Source: JAUVIB01 sp964424545
Lineage (GTDB): Bacteria > Calditrichota > Calditrichia > Calditrichales > Calditrichaceae
Assembly: GCA_964424545.1 (NCBI GenBank)
Contig: CAYRJN010000152.1
Coordinates: 1-9,452 of the forward strand
Length of the DNA: 9,452 nt
Direction: 5' to 3'
How positions within the stretch are numbered: the stretch's first letter is position 1; every line of letters begins with the position of its first letter. Below are positions 1-6,149 of this stretch, piece by piece. Position numbers and translations under genes: made by a program. The notes beneath the pieces were generated by a model. The model saw nothing but the letters and a program-made list of their open reading frames with translations. It had not been told where the DNA came from and ran no database searches.

Positions 1-27
1 ATCTTTCAAAGAAGTAAACAAAAAATA

Positions 28-55
28 TTAATTAATTTGCAAAGCTATGTTCTTA
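28..55 (+). repeat. 28-bp dispersed repeat, copy 1
   Basis: The 28 bases starting TTAATTAATTTGC and ending CTATGTTCTTA are identical to the reverse complement of 7510-7537. The match stops sharply at both ends: base 27 is A against G, and base 56 is G against T. The two copies are in inverted orientation about 7.45 kb apart. The function is unknown; a dispersed intergenic repeat or a regulatory element are both possible. Confidence 0.8.
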
Positions 56-162
56 GTCGGAAAAAATGCTCTTTTAAAAAATTGTCATACTTTGCCTATC
101 CGTTAATAAATTTGCGACGCGGCTTTTACGTACGATATTCCACTCGTTCTGTTAAAATTAGT

Positions 163-189
163 TACGAAATAACAATTTTGTTATTCGTA
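163..189. repeat. Imperfect inverted repeat / hairpin
   Basis: TACGAAATAACAA at 163-175 faces TTGTTATTCGTA at 178-189. All twelve bases of the shorter arm pair, with one bulged A in the left arm and a very short loop. No T-tract follows, so it does not look like a terminator. Its role is unknown. Confidence 0.5.
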
Positions 190-323
190 GCAAATTTGTT
201 AATAAATATCTCTTTTGCAAATATATATATTTATACCGTAAATTCAAAAAAGCGACATTATTGTTCATTTAATCGACTTGCGCAAGCGTGTTCTTGATTT
301 CTCCGGAATATTTAGTGAATATT

Positions 324-352
324 TTTACATAAATTAATATTTTTTTTATAAT
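324..352 (+). promoter_or_regulatory. Sigma70-type promoter for the FadL-SGNH operon
   Basis: A -35-like TTTACA (324-329, five of six to consensus) is followed by a 17-bp spacer and a perfect TATAAT (347-352). Transcription would start near 359 and leave a leader of about 150 nt before the channel gene. Chance matches are easier in AT-rich DNA, but the exact 17-bp spacing and the perfect -10 make this the best promoter candidate in the region. Confidence 0.55.
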
Positions 353-373
353 GTTTTTCTCTATAAAAAATAC

Positions 374-391
374 GGAATGAATGGAATGAAT
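374..391 (+). repeat. Tandem 9-bp duplication in the leader
   Basis: GGAATGAAT occurs twice in a row (374-382 and 383-391), just downstream of the predicted transcription start of the FadL-like gene. It is short; its significance is unknown. Confidence 0.5.
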
Positions 392-462
392 AATAGGGAA
401 AAAACTACGTTTTTATTTGATTTTGAAAAAATATTAAAGTAGCTTAATCAATTAATAGTTAT

Positions 463-481
463 ATTGCGTAATTTACACAAT
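463..481. promoter_or_regulatory. 19-bp near-palindrome, candidate operator
   Basis: ATTGCGTAATTTACACAAT consists of 9-bp arms around a central T, with eight of nine positions complementary. It lies 20 bp before the Shine-Dalgarno site of the FadL-like gene and more than 100 bp downstream of the best promoter. It could be an operator for a dimeric HTH repressor or activator, or a leader hairpin. No protein in the window is an obvious partner. Confidence 0.4.
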
Positions 482-509
482 GCTGTTTGCAATTTAAATA
501 GGAGGTATT

Positions 510-1763
510 ATGCAGAAAAAGATTCTTCATTCCTTGTTGATGGTGGCAATATCGGTTTATTCCGTATTTGCAAGCGGATTTTCGATTTATGAACAAGGCG
601 CTAAAGCTACCGCTATGGGCGGCGCATTTATAGCTCAGGCTAACGATGCGACCGCTGTTTTTTATAATCCTGCGGGTATTACCGAATTAAGCGGTATTAA
701 ACTTGTTCTCGGGACGACGATTATTCAACCGCAGTTCTCTTTTACCGGGCCGCAAAATGTCGACCCTCTTCTTTACAATGAAGCTAAAAGTCAAATTTTC
801 ACTCCGATTCACCTTTATACAACCGTTCCTATCGGTGAAAAATTGGCGTTCGGTTTCGGTGTTTTCAATTTGTTCGGGTTGGGTTCGGATTGGGGAGACG
901 ACTGGGTAGGCAAGCAACTCGCTACCAACACATCGGTTGAAACATTCTTTTTTAATCCCGTTTTTGCTTATAAAATATTGGATAACTTATCCGTTGCGGC
1001 CGGTTTTAACCTTGCATACGGTACGGTAACAATGGAAAAACAGATTTATTTTTCGCCAAGGATGGTTTTCGGCGGCTCTAAATTAGAAGCAAACGCCGTG
1101 GGTTACGGCTGGAATTTGGGTATAAAATGGAGCCCTATGGATAAGCTGTCGCTCGGTGCGACATATCGCAGCGAAGTTTTAATGCCCTTTAAAGGCGGCG
1201 ACGCTACTTTTTCGTTCCCCCCTACGGGAAATCCCATTGCCGACGCTGAAATTGCCGCTTATTTTCCCAACACAAAAGGCAGCGCGGATTTAACCTTACC
1301 GGCCGTTATCGGAGCCGGGATTTCATACCGCTTCACCGATCGCCTCACTGCCGAGTTTGATTTTTTGCAAATGAACTGGTCGTCATACGATGAACTGATT
1401 ATTAAATTCGACGACCCTGTGGCAGGGCAAAAGGAAATTCCTTCCGAAAAAGGATATATTGATTCGTACAGTTTACGATTCGGTCTGGAATATCTGATAA
1501 ATGATGCATGGGCGGTTCGGGCCGGATATTTGCGCGATAACCATGCCGTACCGGACAAACGCGTTGAACCGTCGCTGCCCGAAGGCGATCGTAATTTGTA
1601 TTCTCTCGGCGTTGGCTTTCAAACCGGTAGTTTTATGATAGACGCCTATTATATGCTATTGATGCAGGAAGATCGAAATATAATCGATTCGGTCGATGAT
1701 TTTAACGGTATGTATAAAGGTATCGGCAATCTTTACGGTATTACTATAGGTTATTCCTTTTAA
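510..1763 (+). CDS. FadL/OmpP1/TodX-family outer-membrane transport protein
   Basis: This is a beta-barrel channel of the FadL family, whose members take up long-chain fatty acids and other hydrophobic compounds across the outer membrane. A signal peptide (basic residues 2-4, hydrophobic to about 21, cleavage probably after VFA) precedes the family's N-terminal signature: GFSIYEQGAKATAMGGAF at 23-40, then NDATAVFYNPAGI at 45-57 with the conserved NPA at 53-55. The chain ends in GYSF, a C-terminal aromatic beta-signal for barrel assembly. At 417 residues it is a usual family length. The ATG follows a strong GGAGG (501-505). It is the first gene of an operon, with an SGNH lipoprotein 27 bp downstream. 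The substrate cannot be told from sequence; fatty acid, alkane or aromatic uptake are all possible. Confidence 0.9.
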   Translation: MQKKILHSLLMVAISVYSVFASGFSIYEQGAKATAMGGAFIAQANDATAVFYNPAGITELSGIKLVLGTTIIQPQFSFTGPQNVDPLLYNEAKSQIFTPIHLYTTVPIGEKLAFGFGVFNLFGLGSDWGDDWVGKQLATNTSVETFFFNPVFAYKILDNLSVAAGFNLAYGTVTMEKQIYFSPRMVFGGSKLEANAVGYGWNLGIKWSPMDKLSLGATYRSEVLMPFKGGDATFSFPPTGNPIADAEIAAYFPNTKGSADLTLPAVIGAGISYRFTDRLTAEFDFLQMNWSSYDELIIKFDDPVAGQKEIPSEKGYIDSYSLRFGLEYLINDAWAVRAGYLRDNHAVPDKRVEPSLPEGDRNLYSLGVGFQTGSFMIDAYYMLLMQEDRNIIDSVDDFNGMYKGIGNLYGITIGYSF

Positions 1764-1790
1764 TTATAAAAAAACGAAGGAGAGAGATAA

Positions 1791-3176
1791 ATGAAAACAA
1801 TTAAATATAGTATATTCACTTTACTTTCGGTTGCCCTCATTTTAACCGGATGTAAACTGGAAAATCCTGTTTATGAAAGCTCCCCTTTCTTTACGGGAAA
1901 TGCTGATTTTACCCGCTATGTCGCTGTTGGCAACAGCTTGACCGCCGGATACCAGTCGGGGGCTTTAACGCAAATTTTTCAGGAAGTAAGTTTTCCCGCT
2001 ATGATTGCCAAACAGGCGCGGGTAGATACTTTTAGACAGCCATATATGGCCTATCCTGGTGTCGGCGTTTATCTGCCGGACGGTGGTATTTTATATATGA
2101 AATATCTTGATAATCCCGAAACACCCAATACGGTAAATCCCGATCCGGTTATCGAACCGGTGCCCACGGCCGATTACGGTTTTGACTGGCAACATCCTTA
2201 TATTAACAGCGAAGTGGCCGGTTGGCAATACCAGAATCTCGGCATTCCTGGCGCTAAACTAAACGATATAATTGACGTTTCATATAGCATAAGAAACCCC
2301 TATTTTAAATTTGTCCTACACAGCAATATTATAAGCGGAAAAACGGCTATGCAGCAGGCTATGGAACAGAAGCCGACCTTCATTACTTGCTGGATCGGCA
2401 ATAACGACGTCCTCGGCTATGCAACCGACGGTGGCGTCGGCTCTCCGACGTCAACCGAAAACTTCGAAAGAGATTATCAAATTTTAATTGACTCTTTAAG
2501 CTCAACGGGCGCCGGCATTGTAACCGCTAATATACCCGACGTAACGGCAATTCCCTTCTTTACGACCATTCCGCCGGTTGTCATCAATCCCGCAACCAAT
2601 ACGCCGGTTGAAGACGCCCAGGGTAATCCTGTTTATCTGCTCGGCGTTAATCCCGCTACGGATCTGGTCTTAATAACTGCCAAAACAGCGCTGGCGGAAG
2701 GATACGGGATACCCGAATCGTTCGGTGGCAACGGTCGGGATTTACCCGATGAATATGTTTTGGACGCTTCGGAAATTGCCATAGCGAAACAGGCTGTAGC
2801 CGATTTCAACTCGATCATCAGCAGTATCTGCGAGGCAAAAAATATCCCTGTCGTAGATGTTAACAGTTTTATGAATGATGTGGCGGCTAACGGTTTGGAA
2901 TATAACGGTTTTAAGTTTACCGGTAAACTGGTTACCGGAGGTTTATTTAGTTTTGACGGCGTACACCCCTCAACGGCCGGTTATGCCGTAATTGCCAACC
3001 TATGGATTGAAAAAATTAATGAACATTTTGGCGCTTCAATCCCGCTCGTGGATGTTTTGGATTATATGAATGATATACCGGCCCCCTCAGCTGATCATAC
3101 CGCCGAAAAATTAACTTACGGTATATCGTCAAGCGCCGGATTTAAAACATTAAATCAGCTTTTCGGCGAACAATAG
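1791..3176 (+). CDS. SGNH/GDSL-family hydrolase lipoprotein
   Basis: This is a predicted esterase or lipase of the SGNH hydrolase superfamily, anchored as a lipoprotein. The N-terminus has a lipobox, LTGC, with the lipidated Cys at 21. All four catalytic blocks are visible: block I VGNSLTAGY with nucleophile Ser49; block II NLGIPGA around Gly151; block III WIGNND (202-206 region, Asn205); and block V DGVHPS with Asp389 and His392. At 461 residues it is long for the superfamily, with extra loops at roughly 90-140 and 210-330. An AAGGAG site lies 8 nt before the ATG. It is cotranscribed with the FadL-like channel, so it may release fatty acids or other acyl products from esters for uptake by the channel. 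That link is inference; the substrate is unknown. Confidence 0.88.
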   Translation: MKTIKYSIFTLLSVALILTGCKLENPVYESSPFFTGNADFTRYVAVGNSLTAGYQSGALTQIFQEVSFPAMIAKQARVDTFRQPYMAYPGVGVYLPDGGILYMKYLDNPETPNTVNPDPVIEPVPTADYGFDWQHPYINSEVAGWQYQNLGIPGAKLNDIIDVSYSIRNPYFKFVLHSNIISGKTAMQQAMEQKPTFITCWIGNNDVLGYATDGGVGSPTSTENFERDYQILIDSLSSTGAGIVTANIPDVTAIPFFTTIPPVVINPATNTPVEDAQGNPVYLLGVNPATDLVLITAKTALAEGYGIPESFGGNGRDLPDEYVLDASEIAIAKQAVADFNSIISSICEAKNIPVVDVNSFMNDVAANGLEYNGFKFTGKLVTGGLFSFDGVHPSTAGYAVIANLWIEKINEHFGASIPLVDVLDYMNDIPAPSADHTAEKLTYGISSSAGFKTLNQLFGEQ

Positions 3177-3203
3177 TTTTTTTAAATAGAAACTTCAATA
3201 GTT

Positions 3204-3234
3204 AAAAGGCAGAGCATATTCTCTGCCTTTTTTT
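3204..3234 (+). terminator. Rho-independent terminator of the FadL-SGNH operon
   Basis: A perfect 11-bp stem, AAAAGGCAGAG (3204-3214) with CTCTGCCTTTT (3221-3231), encloses a 6-nt loop and is followed by more T residues. It starts 28 bp after the stop codon of the SGNH gene and separates that operon from htpG. Confidence 0.9.
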
Positions 3235-3303
3235 GTTTCTGTAACATCATTGCATTTTATGCATCTCTATATTATGTAAATCGATAACTTTTCATATGAT
3301 GAT

Positions 3304-3339
3304 TGAGTAACGATGTTAATAGAAACCTAGGGTTGCTCA
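3304..3339. promoter_or_regulatory. Inverted repeat beside the htpG promoter, candidate operator
   Basis: TGAGTAAC (3304-3311) and GTTGCTCA (3332-3339) are inverted copies with one mismatch (a G-T pair in RNA), 20 bp apart. The right arm abuts the candidate -35 of htpG. It does not match the CIRCE element bound by HrcA. It could bind a heat-shock or stress regulator, or be chance. Confidence 0.3.
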
Positions 3340-3368
3340 CTGACAAAGGAGACGTGTATACCGATAAA
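3340..3368 (+). promoter_or_regulatory. Candidate htpG promoter
   Basis: CTGACA (3340-3345, five of six to the -35 consensus), a 17-bp spacer and GATAAA (3363-3368, four of six to the -10 consensus) lie in the gap before htpG. Transcription would begin near 3375 and give a leader of about 57 nt. A weaker alternative is TTGCAT at 3250 with TATGTA at 3273. Neither resembles a sigma32 promoter clearly. Confidence 0.35.
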
Positions 3369-3398
3369 TAACCGGAAGCGGTCTTAAATAATTTAAAA

Positions 3399-3426
3399 TT
3401 TTGCTGTAAAAATATAAGAAGGAGAA
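3399..3426 (+). promoter_or_regulatory. Possible SD-sequestering hairpin in the htpG leader
   Basis: UUUUGCU (3399-3405) can pair with AGGAGAA (3420-3426), which contains the Shine-Dalgarno sequence of htpG. The pairing leaves one G opposite G, as in the UUGCU/SD helix of ROSE-type RNA thermometers. The loop is 14 nt, larger than in known ROSE hairpins, and the helix is weak, so this is only a candidate. Confidence 0.25.
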
Positions 3427-3431
3427 AGTCT

Positions 3432-5336
3432 ATGCCAAAAACAAAAGAGAAAGAAAAATTCGAATTTAAAGCGGAAATTAAAGAATTGTTAGATATTTTA
3501 GTACACTCACTATATACAAATCGCGAAATATTTTTAAGAGAATTGATATCCAATGCTTCGGACGCTCTCGATAAATTACGTTTTGAACAAACAAGCGGAA
3601 CAGAAGTGGCAAACGCCGACCTACCTCTGGAAATTTCTATAAACATTAAGGATAAAAAAAATATAATTACAGTATCCGATACGGGCATCGGCATGTCGCA
3701 TGACGAAGTAATCAATAATATCGGAACGATTGCAAAGTCGGGATCGGCAGATTTTTTAAAACAACTTGCCTCCGACGCTAAAGCCAAGGACGTATCCAAT
3801 ATCATCGGTAAGTTCGGCGTTGGATTTTATTCCGTATTTATGGTCGCTGAAAAAGTCGTTATTACCAGCAAATCCTATCGTGAGGAAGAAAAACCCATAC
3901 AGTGGACTTCCGACGGCAGCGGTTCTTATGAACTAATCACTCTCGATAAGAAAATTAAACGCGGAACCAGTATTGAGATTCATTTAAAAGAGGACGCCAA
4001 AGAGTTCGCTGAAAAATATCGCATTGAATCGATTATAAAAAAGTATTCTAATTTCATCTCTTTCCCCATAAAGGTGAATAAAGAAAAAATCAATACTGTA
4101 ACCGCCTTATGGAGAGAACCCAAATCAAACATTAAACCCGAACAATATAATGAATTTTATAAATTTTTAACCTATGACAGCGAAGACCCCATGGATACAA
4201 TTCACGTATCCATCGACGCGCCCGTGCAATTTAACAGTTTAATGTTTATTCCCAAACACAGTTTCGATTTGTACGGTATTACCAAAGAAGATATGGGACT
4301 CGATCTTTATGTGCGCGGCGTTTTGATTCAAAATAAAAATCCCGATCTCCTACCGGAATATCTCGGATTTATTAAAGGTATGGTCGATTCTCCCGATATA
4401 CCTTTGAACGTTTCGCGCGAAACGCTTCAGGAAAATAGAGTCGTTATGAAAATCTCGAGCACTCTAATTAAACAAGCGCTCTCTTATCTGACAAAGAAAG
4501 CCAAGGACAAGCCGGAAGAATATAAGGAATTTTGGAAAGAACACGGTAAGCTTTTTAAGCTGTCTTATACCGATTTTGCCAACAAAGAGAAAATTATGGA
4601 ACTCTTGCGTTTTAATTCCTCCGCCTGCGATAAAGAAGATGAATTGGTTTCTTTTGCCGATTATACGGGACGCATGAAAGAGGGACAAAAAGAGATTTAT
4701 TATTACAGTGGTCCCGGTAAAGATGCGATGGATAGTGATCCGCATCTTGAAATATTTAAACGAAAGAATATCGAAGTTCTTTATCTTTACGATCCGGTTG
4801 ACGATTTCTTAATGAGCGGGTTGGCCAAATATAAAGACTATGATCTTGTTTCCGTTGAACATGCCGACCTTTCCAAATTTGATAAATTCGAAGATCAAGG
4901 AGATCAAAAGGAAAAAGTTGACGATTTAAGCGAAGGCGAAGAAGCGGTATTCAAAAAATTTCTCGATAAAGTGCGCGATATCCTTGGAGAACGCGTATCG
5001 GAAGTACGCGAGTCCAAACGATTAAAAGACAGCCCGACGTGTCTCGTAAATTCCGAAGCGGGTATGACATCGCAAATGCAGAAAATGCTCAATATGATGA
5101 ATAAAGACATAACTATTCCGAAAATGGCTTTCGAAATCAATAAAGACAGCACCTTAATCAGAAATTTATTAAAAATTTATAAAAACGATCCGAAAGATCC
5201 TTTTATTGTAATAACGATTGAACAGTTATATGAATCGGATCTATTAATGGAGGGATACCTGACCGATCCGCATAAGCTGGTAAACAGAACGAAGGAGATA
5301 CTTTCTTTAAGCAGTGATTTGAAGTTAAAAAAATAA
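3432..5336 (+). CDS. htpG: Molecular chaperone HtpG (bacterial Hsp90)
   Basis: This is the cytosolic ATP-dependent dimeric chaperone that remodels client proteins, often together with DnaK. The N-terminal GHKL ATPase domain has the family signatures: NREIFLRELISNASDALDKL (30-49; catalytic Glu37, Mg-binding Asn41), DTGIGM (83-88), GTIAKSGS (98-105) and GKFGVGFYS (126-134). The middle domain carries LNVSRETLQ with the conserved Arg329 that contacts ATP. The C-terminal dimerisation domain is present, and the eukaryotic MEEVD tail is absent, as expected. At 634 residues it is slightly longer than the E. coli protein (624). The ATG at 3432 follows GGAG with a 7-nt gap. It stands alone, bounded by terminators on both sides. 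A possible thermometer hairpin and an operator-like repeat lie upstream. Confidence 0.98.
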   Translation: MPKTKEKEKFEFKAEIKELLDILVHSLYTNREIFLRELISNASDALDKLRFEQTSGTEVANADLPLEISINIKDKKNIITVSDTGIGMSHDEVINNIGTIAKSGSADFLKQLASDAKAKDVSNIIGKFGVGFYSVFMVAEKVVITSKSYREEEKPIQWTSDGSGSYELITLDKKIKRGTSIEIHLKEDAKEFAEKYRIESIIKKYSNFISFPIKVNKEKINTVTALWREPKSNIKPEQYNEFYKFLTYDSEDPMDTIHVSIDAPVQFNSLMFIPKHSFDLYGITKEDMGLDLYVRGVLIQNKNPDLLPEYLGFIKGMVDSPDIPLNVSRETLQENRVVMKISSTLIKQALSYLTKKAKDKPEEYKEFWKEHGKLFKLSYTDFANKEKIMELLRFNSSACDKEDELVSFADYTGRMKEGQKEIYYYSGPGKDAMDSDPHLEIFKRKNIEVLYLYDPVDDFLMSGLAKYKDYDLVSVEHADLSKFDKFEDQGDQKEKVDDLSEGEEAVFKKFLDKVRDILGERVSEVRESKRLKDSPTCLVNSEAGMTSQMQKMLNMMNKDITIPKMAFEINKDSTLIRNLLKIYKNDPKDPFIVITIEQLYESDLLMEGYLTDPHKLVNRTKEILSLSSDLKLKK

Positions 5337-5347
5337 ATATTAAATAT

Positions 5348-5383
5348 AGGGCCTGGATAAAAATTCAGGCCCTTTATTTTTTT
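5348..5383. terminator. Terminator between convergent htpG and the pseudo-receiver gene
   Basis: The stem AGGGCCTG (5348-5355) with CAGGCCCT (5366-5373) extends inward by three more pairs to an AAAA loop. A TTTATTTTTTT-like tract follows on the + strand, so it terminates htpG. It starts 12 bp after the htpG stop. The stop codon of the minus-strand gene (5374-5376) lies in the T-tract, so the same hairpin, with a poorer U-tail, may end the opposing transcript too. Confidence 0.85.
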
Positions 5384-5754
5384 ACAAAAAGGGTTCTTAA
5401 TGTGGTATAGCGGTCAACATAATGGCGAAGGTTTTTAAGACGAATCGGCTCATGAACAAATTCCACAAGATCATCATAACGAAATTTTTCGTCCTTTTCA
5501 TTATCGCTGCCGGCAATTAATATGATAGGAATATTGGCGGTCTCCGGATTGGCGCGCAATTTATCTAAAGTGTTTTCGCTGTCGTAGGTTGAAAACTCTT
5601 CATTATAAATAATAACCTTCGGCTGATGCTTAGCTACTTCATTCAGCAGATTAGCGCCTTTTTTAACATTTATTATTTTGTATTTGTATACGCTGAGAAC
5701 ATCATGCATCAATTTGGCTTTATAATCGTCTGGCTCACAGATAAATATTTTCAA
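5374..5754 (-). CDS. Degenerate (pseudo-)receiver domain protein, single domain
   Basis: The 126 residues follow the CheY-like receiver pattern: a beta1 acidic patch IFICEPDD (3-10), PKVIIYNEEF (45-54) at the beta3 site, IPIILIAGSD (75-84) at beta4 and EFVHEPIRL (98-106) at beta5. The chemistry is missing. The phospho-acceptor Asp is Asn51, the switch Ser/Thr is Ala81 and the conserved Lys is Glu102. It therefore should not be phosphorylated in the usual way and may act by constitutive binding, for example to the nearby kinase or regulator. There is no output domain. The start is TTG (5754-5752), set by an AAAGGAGG (5768-5761) 6 nt upstream; an ATG at 5759-5757 leads into TGA after two codons. 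The preceding gene ends 12 nt upstream, with its stop overlapping this Shine-Dalgarno, so the two are cotranscribed and probably coupled. Confidence 0.8.
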   Translation of the reverse strand: MKIFICEPDDYKAKLMHDVLSVYKYKIINVKKGANLLNEVAKHQPKVIIYNEEFSTYDSENTLDKLRANPETANIPIILIAGSDNEKDEKFRYDDLVEFVHEPIRLKNLRHYVDRYTTLRTLFVKK

Positions 5755-5766
5755 AACATACCTCCT

Positions 5767-5985
5767 TTATGAACTTATCCTGATATTTTTATTCACTATT
5801 CTTGCTTGAATTGCCGAACTGATTATATCCGGCAGCTCATTAATCAACTCTTCAATATTATTTTTGTAAATGGTGAGTTTGTCGTTTTCCGAAAAGCTGA
5901 TATTAAGGTTATAGTAGCGCCTCCCTTGTTCATCGTCCACAAAGGAGATATCAAGATTGCTGTTTAAGATTGACTCAATATTCAT
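5767..5985 (-). CDS. Small protein of unknown function (72 aa), first gene of the sigma54 operon
   Basis: I do not recognise a family. The protein is acidic in its N-terminal half and has no signal peptide, membrane segment or cysteine. The pattern suggests short beta strands at about 11-16, 24-31 and 37-41, then an amphipathic helix at about 43-62 (NIEELINELPDIISSAIQAR) and a basic tail. A beta-beta-beta-alpha order of this kind occurs in small nucleic-acid-binding or oligomerising folds, but no motif proves it. The ATG has an excellent AAAGGAGAGG just upstream. The predicted sigma54 start lies only about 15 nt before the ATG, making this the first gene of the operon, followed at 12 nt by the pseudo-receiver. 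The good ribosome binding site and operon position support a real gene. Confidence 0.75.
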   Translation of the reverse strand: MNIESILNSNLDISFVDDEQGRRYYNLNISFSENDKLTIYKNNIEELINELPDIISSAIQARIVNKNIRISS

Positions 5986-6008
5986 ACCTCTCCTTTTTCC
6001 TTTCTATA

Positions 6009-6027
6009 CCAGCAAGATACGTGCCAA
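6009..6027 (-). promoter_or_regulatory. Sigma54 (RpoN) -24/-12 promoter
   Basis: On the minus strand the sequence reads TTGGCACGTATCTTGCTGG. This fits the RpoN consensus TGGCACG-N4-TTGC(A/T) at every fixed position, with GG (6025-6024) and GC (6013-6012) exactly 10 bases apart. The start would be near 6000, about 15 nt before the ATG of the 72-residue gene and just ahead of its Shine-Dalgarno. An NtrC-type activator gene ends about 140 bp upstream on the same strand. Confidence 0.88.
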
Positions 6028-6083
6028 TACATAACTCATTATTTTATATACTGTTATAGTGTTTTATGTTTTATCTTTAATAA

Positions 6084-6096
6084 TATCAATATGTTA
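6084..6096 (+). promoter_or_regulatory. IHF-consensus site between the enhancer and the sigma54 promoter
   Basis: TATCAATATGTTA matches the IHF consensus WATCAANNNNTTR at every fixed position. Its centre is about 90 bp upstream of the predicted start, between the -24/-12 promoter and the paired palindromes. This is where IHF usually bends DNA at sigma54 promoters. The surroundings are very AT-rich, so chance cannot be excluded, and IHF itself is not shown for this organism. Confidence 0.45.
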
Positions 6097-6117
6097 ACAA
6101 GGATTATTTTTAATATA

Positions 6118-6132
6118 TTGTATTTAATACAA
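6118..6132. promoter_or_regulatory. Enhancer (UAS) site 1, TTGTA-N5-TACAA
   Basis: TTGTATTTAATACAA is a perfect dyad with 7-bp arms around one base, centred at 6125, about 125 bp upstream of the predicted sigma54 start. It shares the half-site TTGTA and the 5-bp gap with a second copy 32 bp away. Fis-type HTH activators bind dyads of this size. The likely binder is the adjacent NtrC-type regulator. Confidence 0.6.
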
Positions 6133-6149
6133 CTGTTGGAAAGGCGTTA

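Larger units (their letters stand above)
1..509. other. Non-coding, repeat-rich leader region upstream of the FadL-like gene
   Basis: No convincing gene is present. An open frame over 37-297 lacks a ribosome binding site, starts at a TTG inside a repeat, and encodes a composition-biased, unrecognisable peptide. What is visible: one copy of a 28-bp repeat (28-55), an imperfect hairpin (163-189), a 10-bp direct repeat GTTAATAAAT at 102-111 and 198-207, AAATTTGC (108-115) facing GCAAATTT (190-197), a 10-bp palindrome CTTGCGCAAG (277-286), a sigma70-type promoter (324-352), a tandem GGAATGAAT duplication (374-391), and a 19-bp near-palindrome (463-481). Confidence 0.6.

Noticed and set aside
37..297. 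Open frame for an 86-residue protein
   Set aside because: It starts at a TTG inside the 28-bp repeat, has no ribosome binding site, shows odd AT-driven composition and overlaps several non-coding repeats.
3301..3345. CIRCE element (HrcA site) for htpG
   Set aside because: The arms TGAGTAAC/GTTGCTCA do not match TTAGCACTC-N9-GAGTGCTAA and the spacing is 20, not 9.
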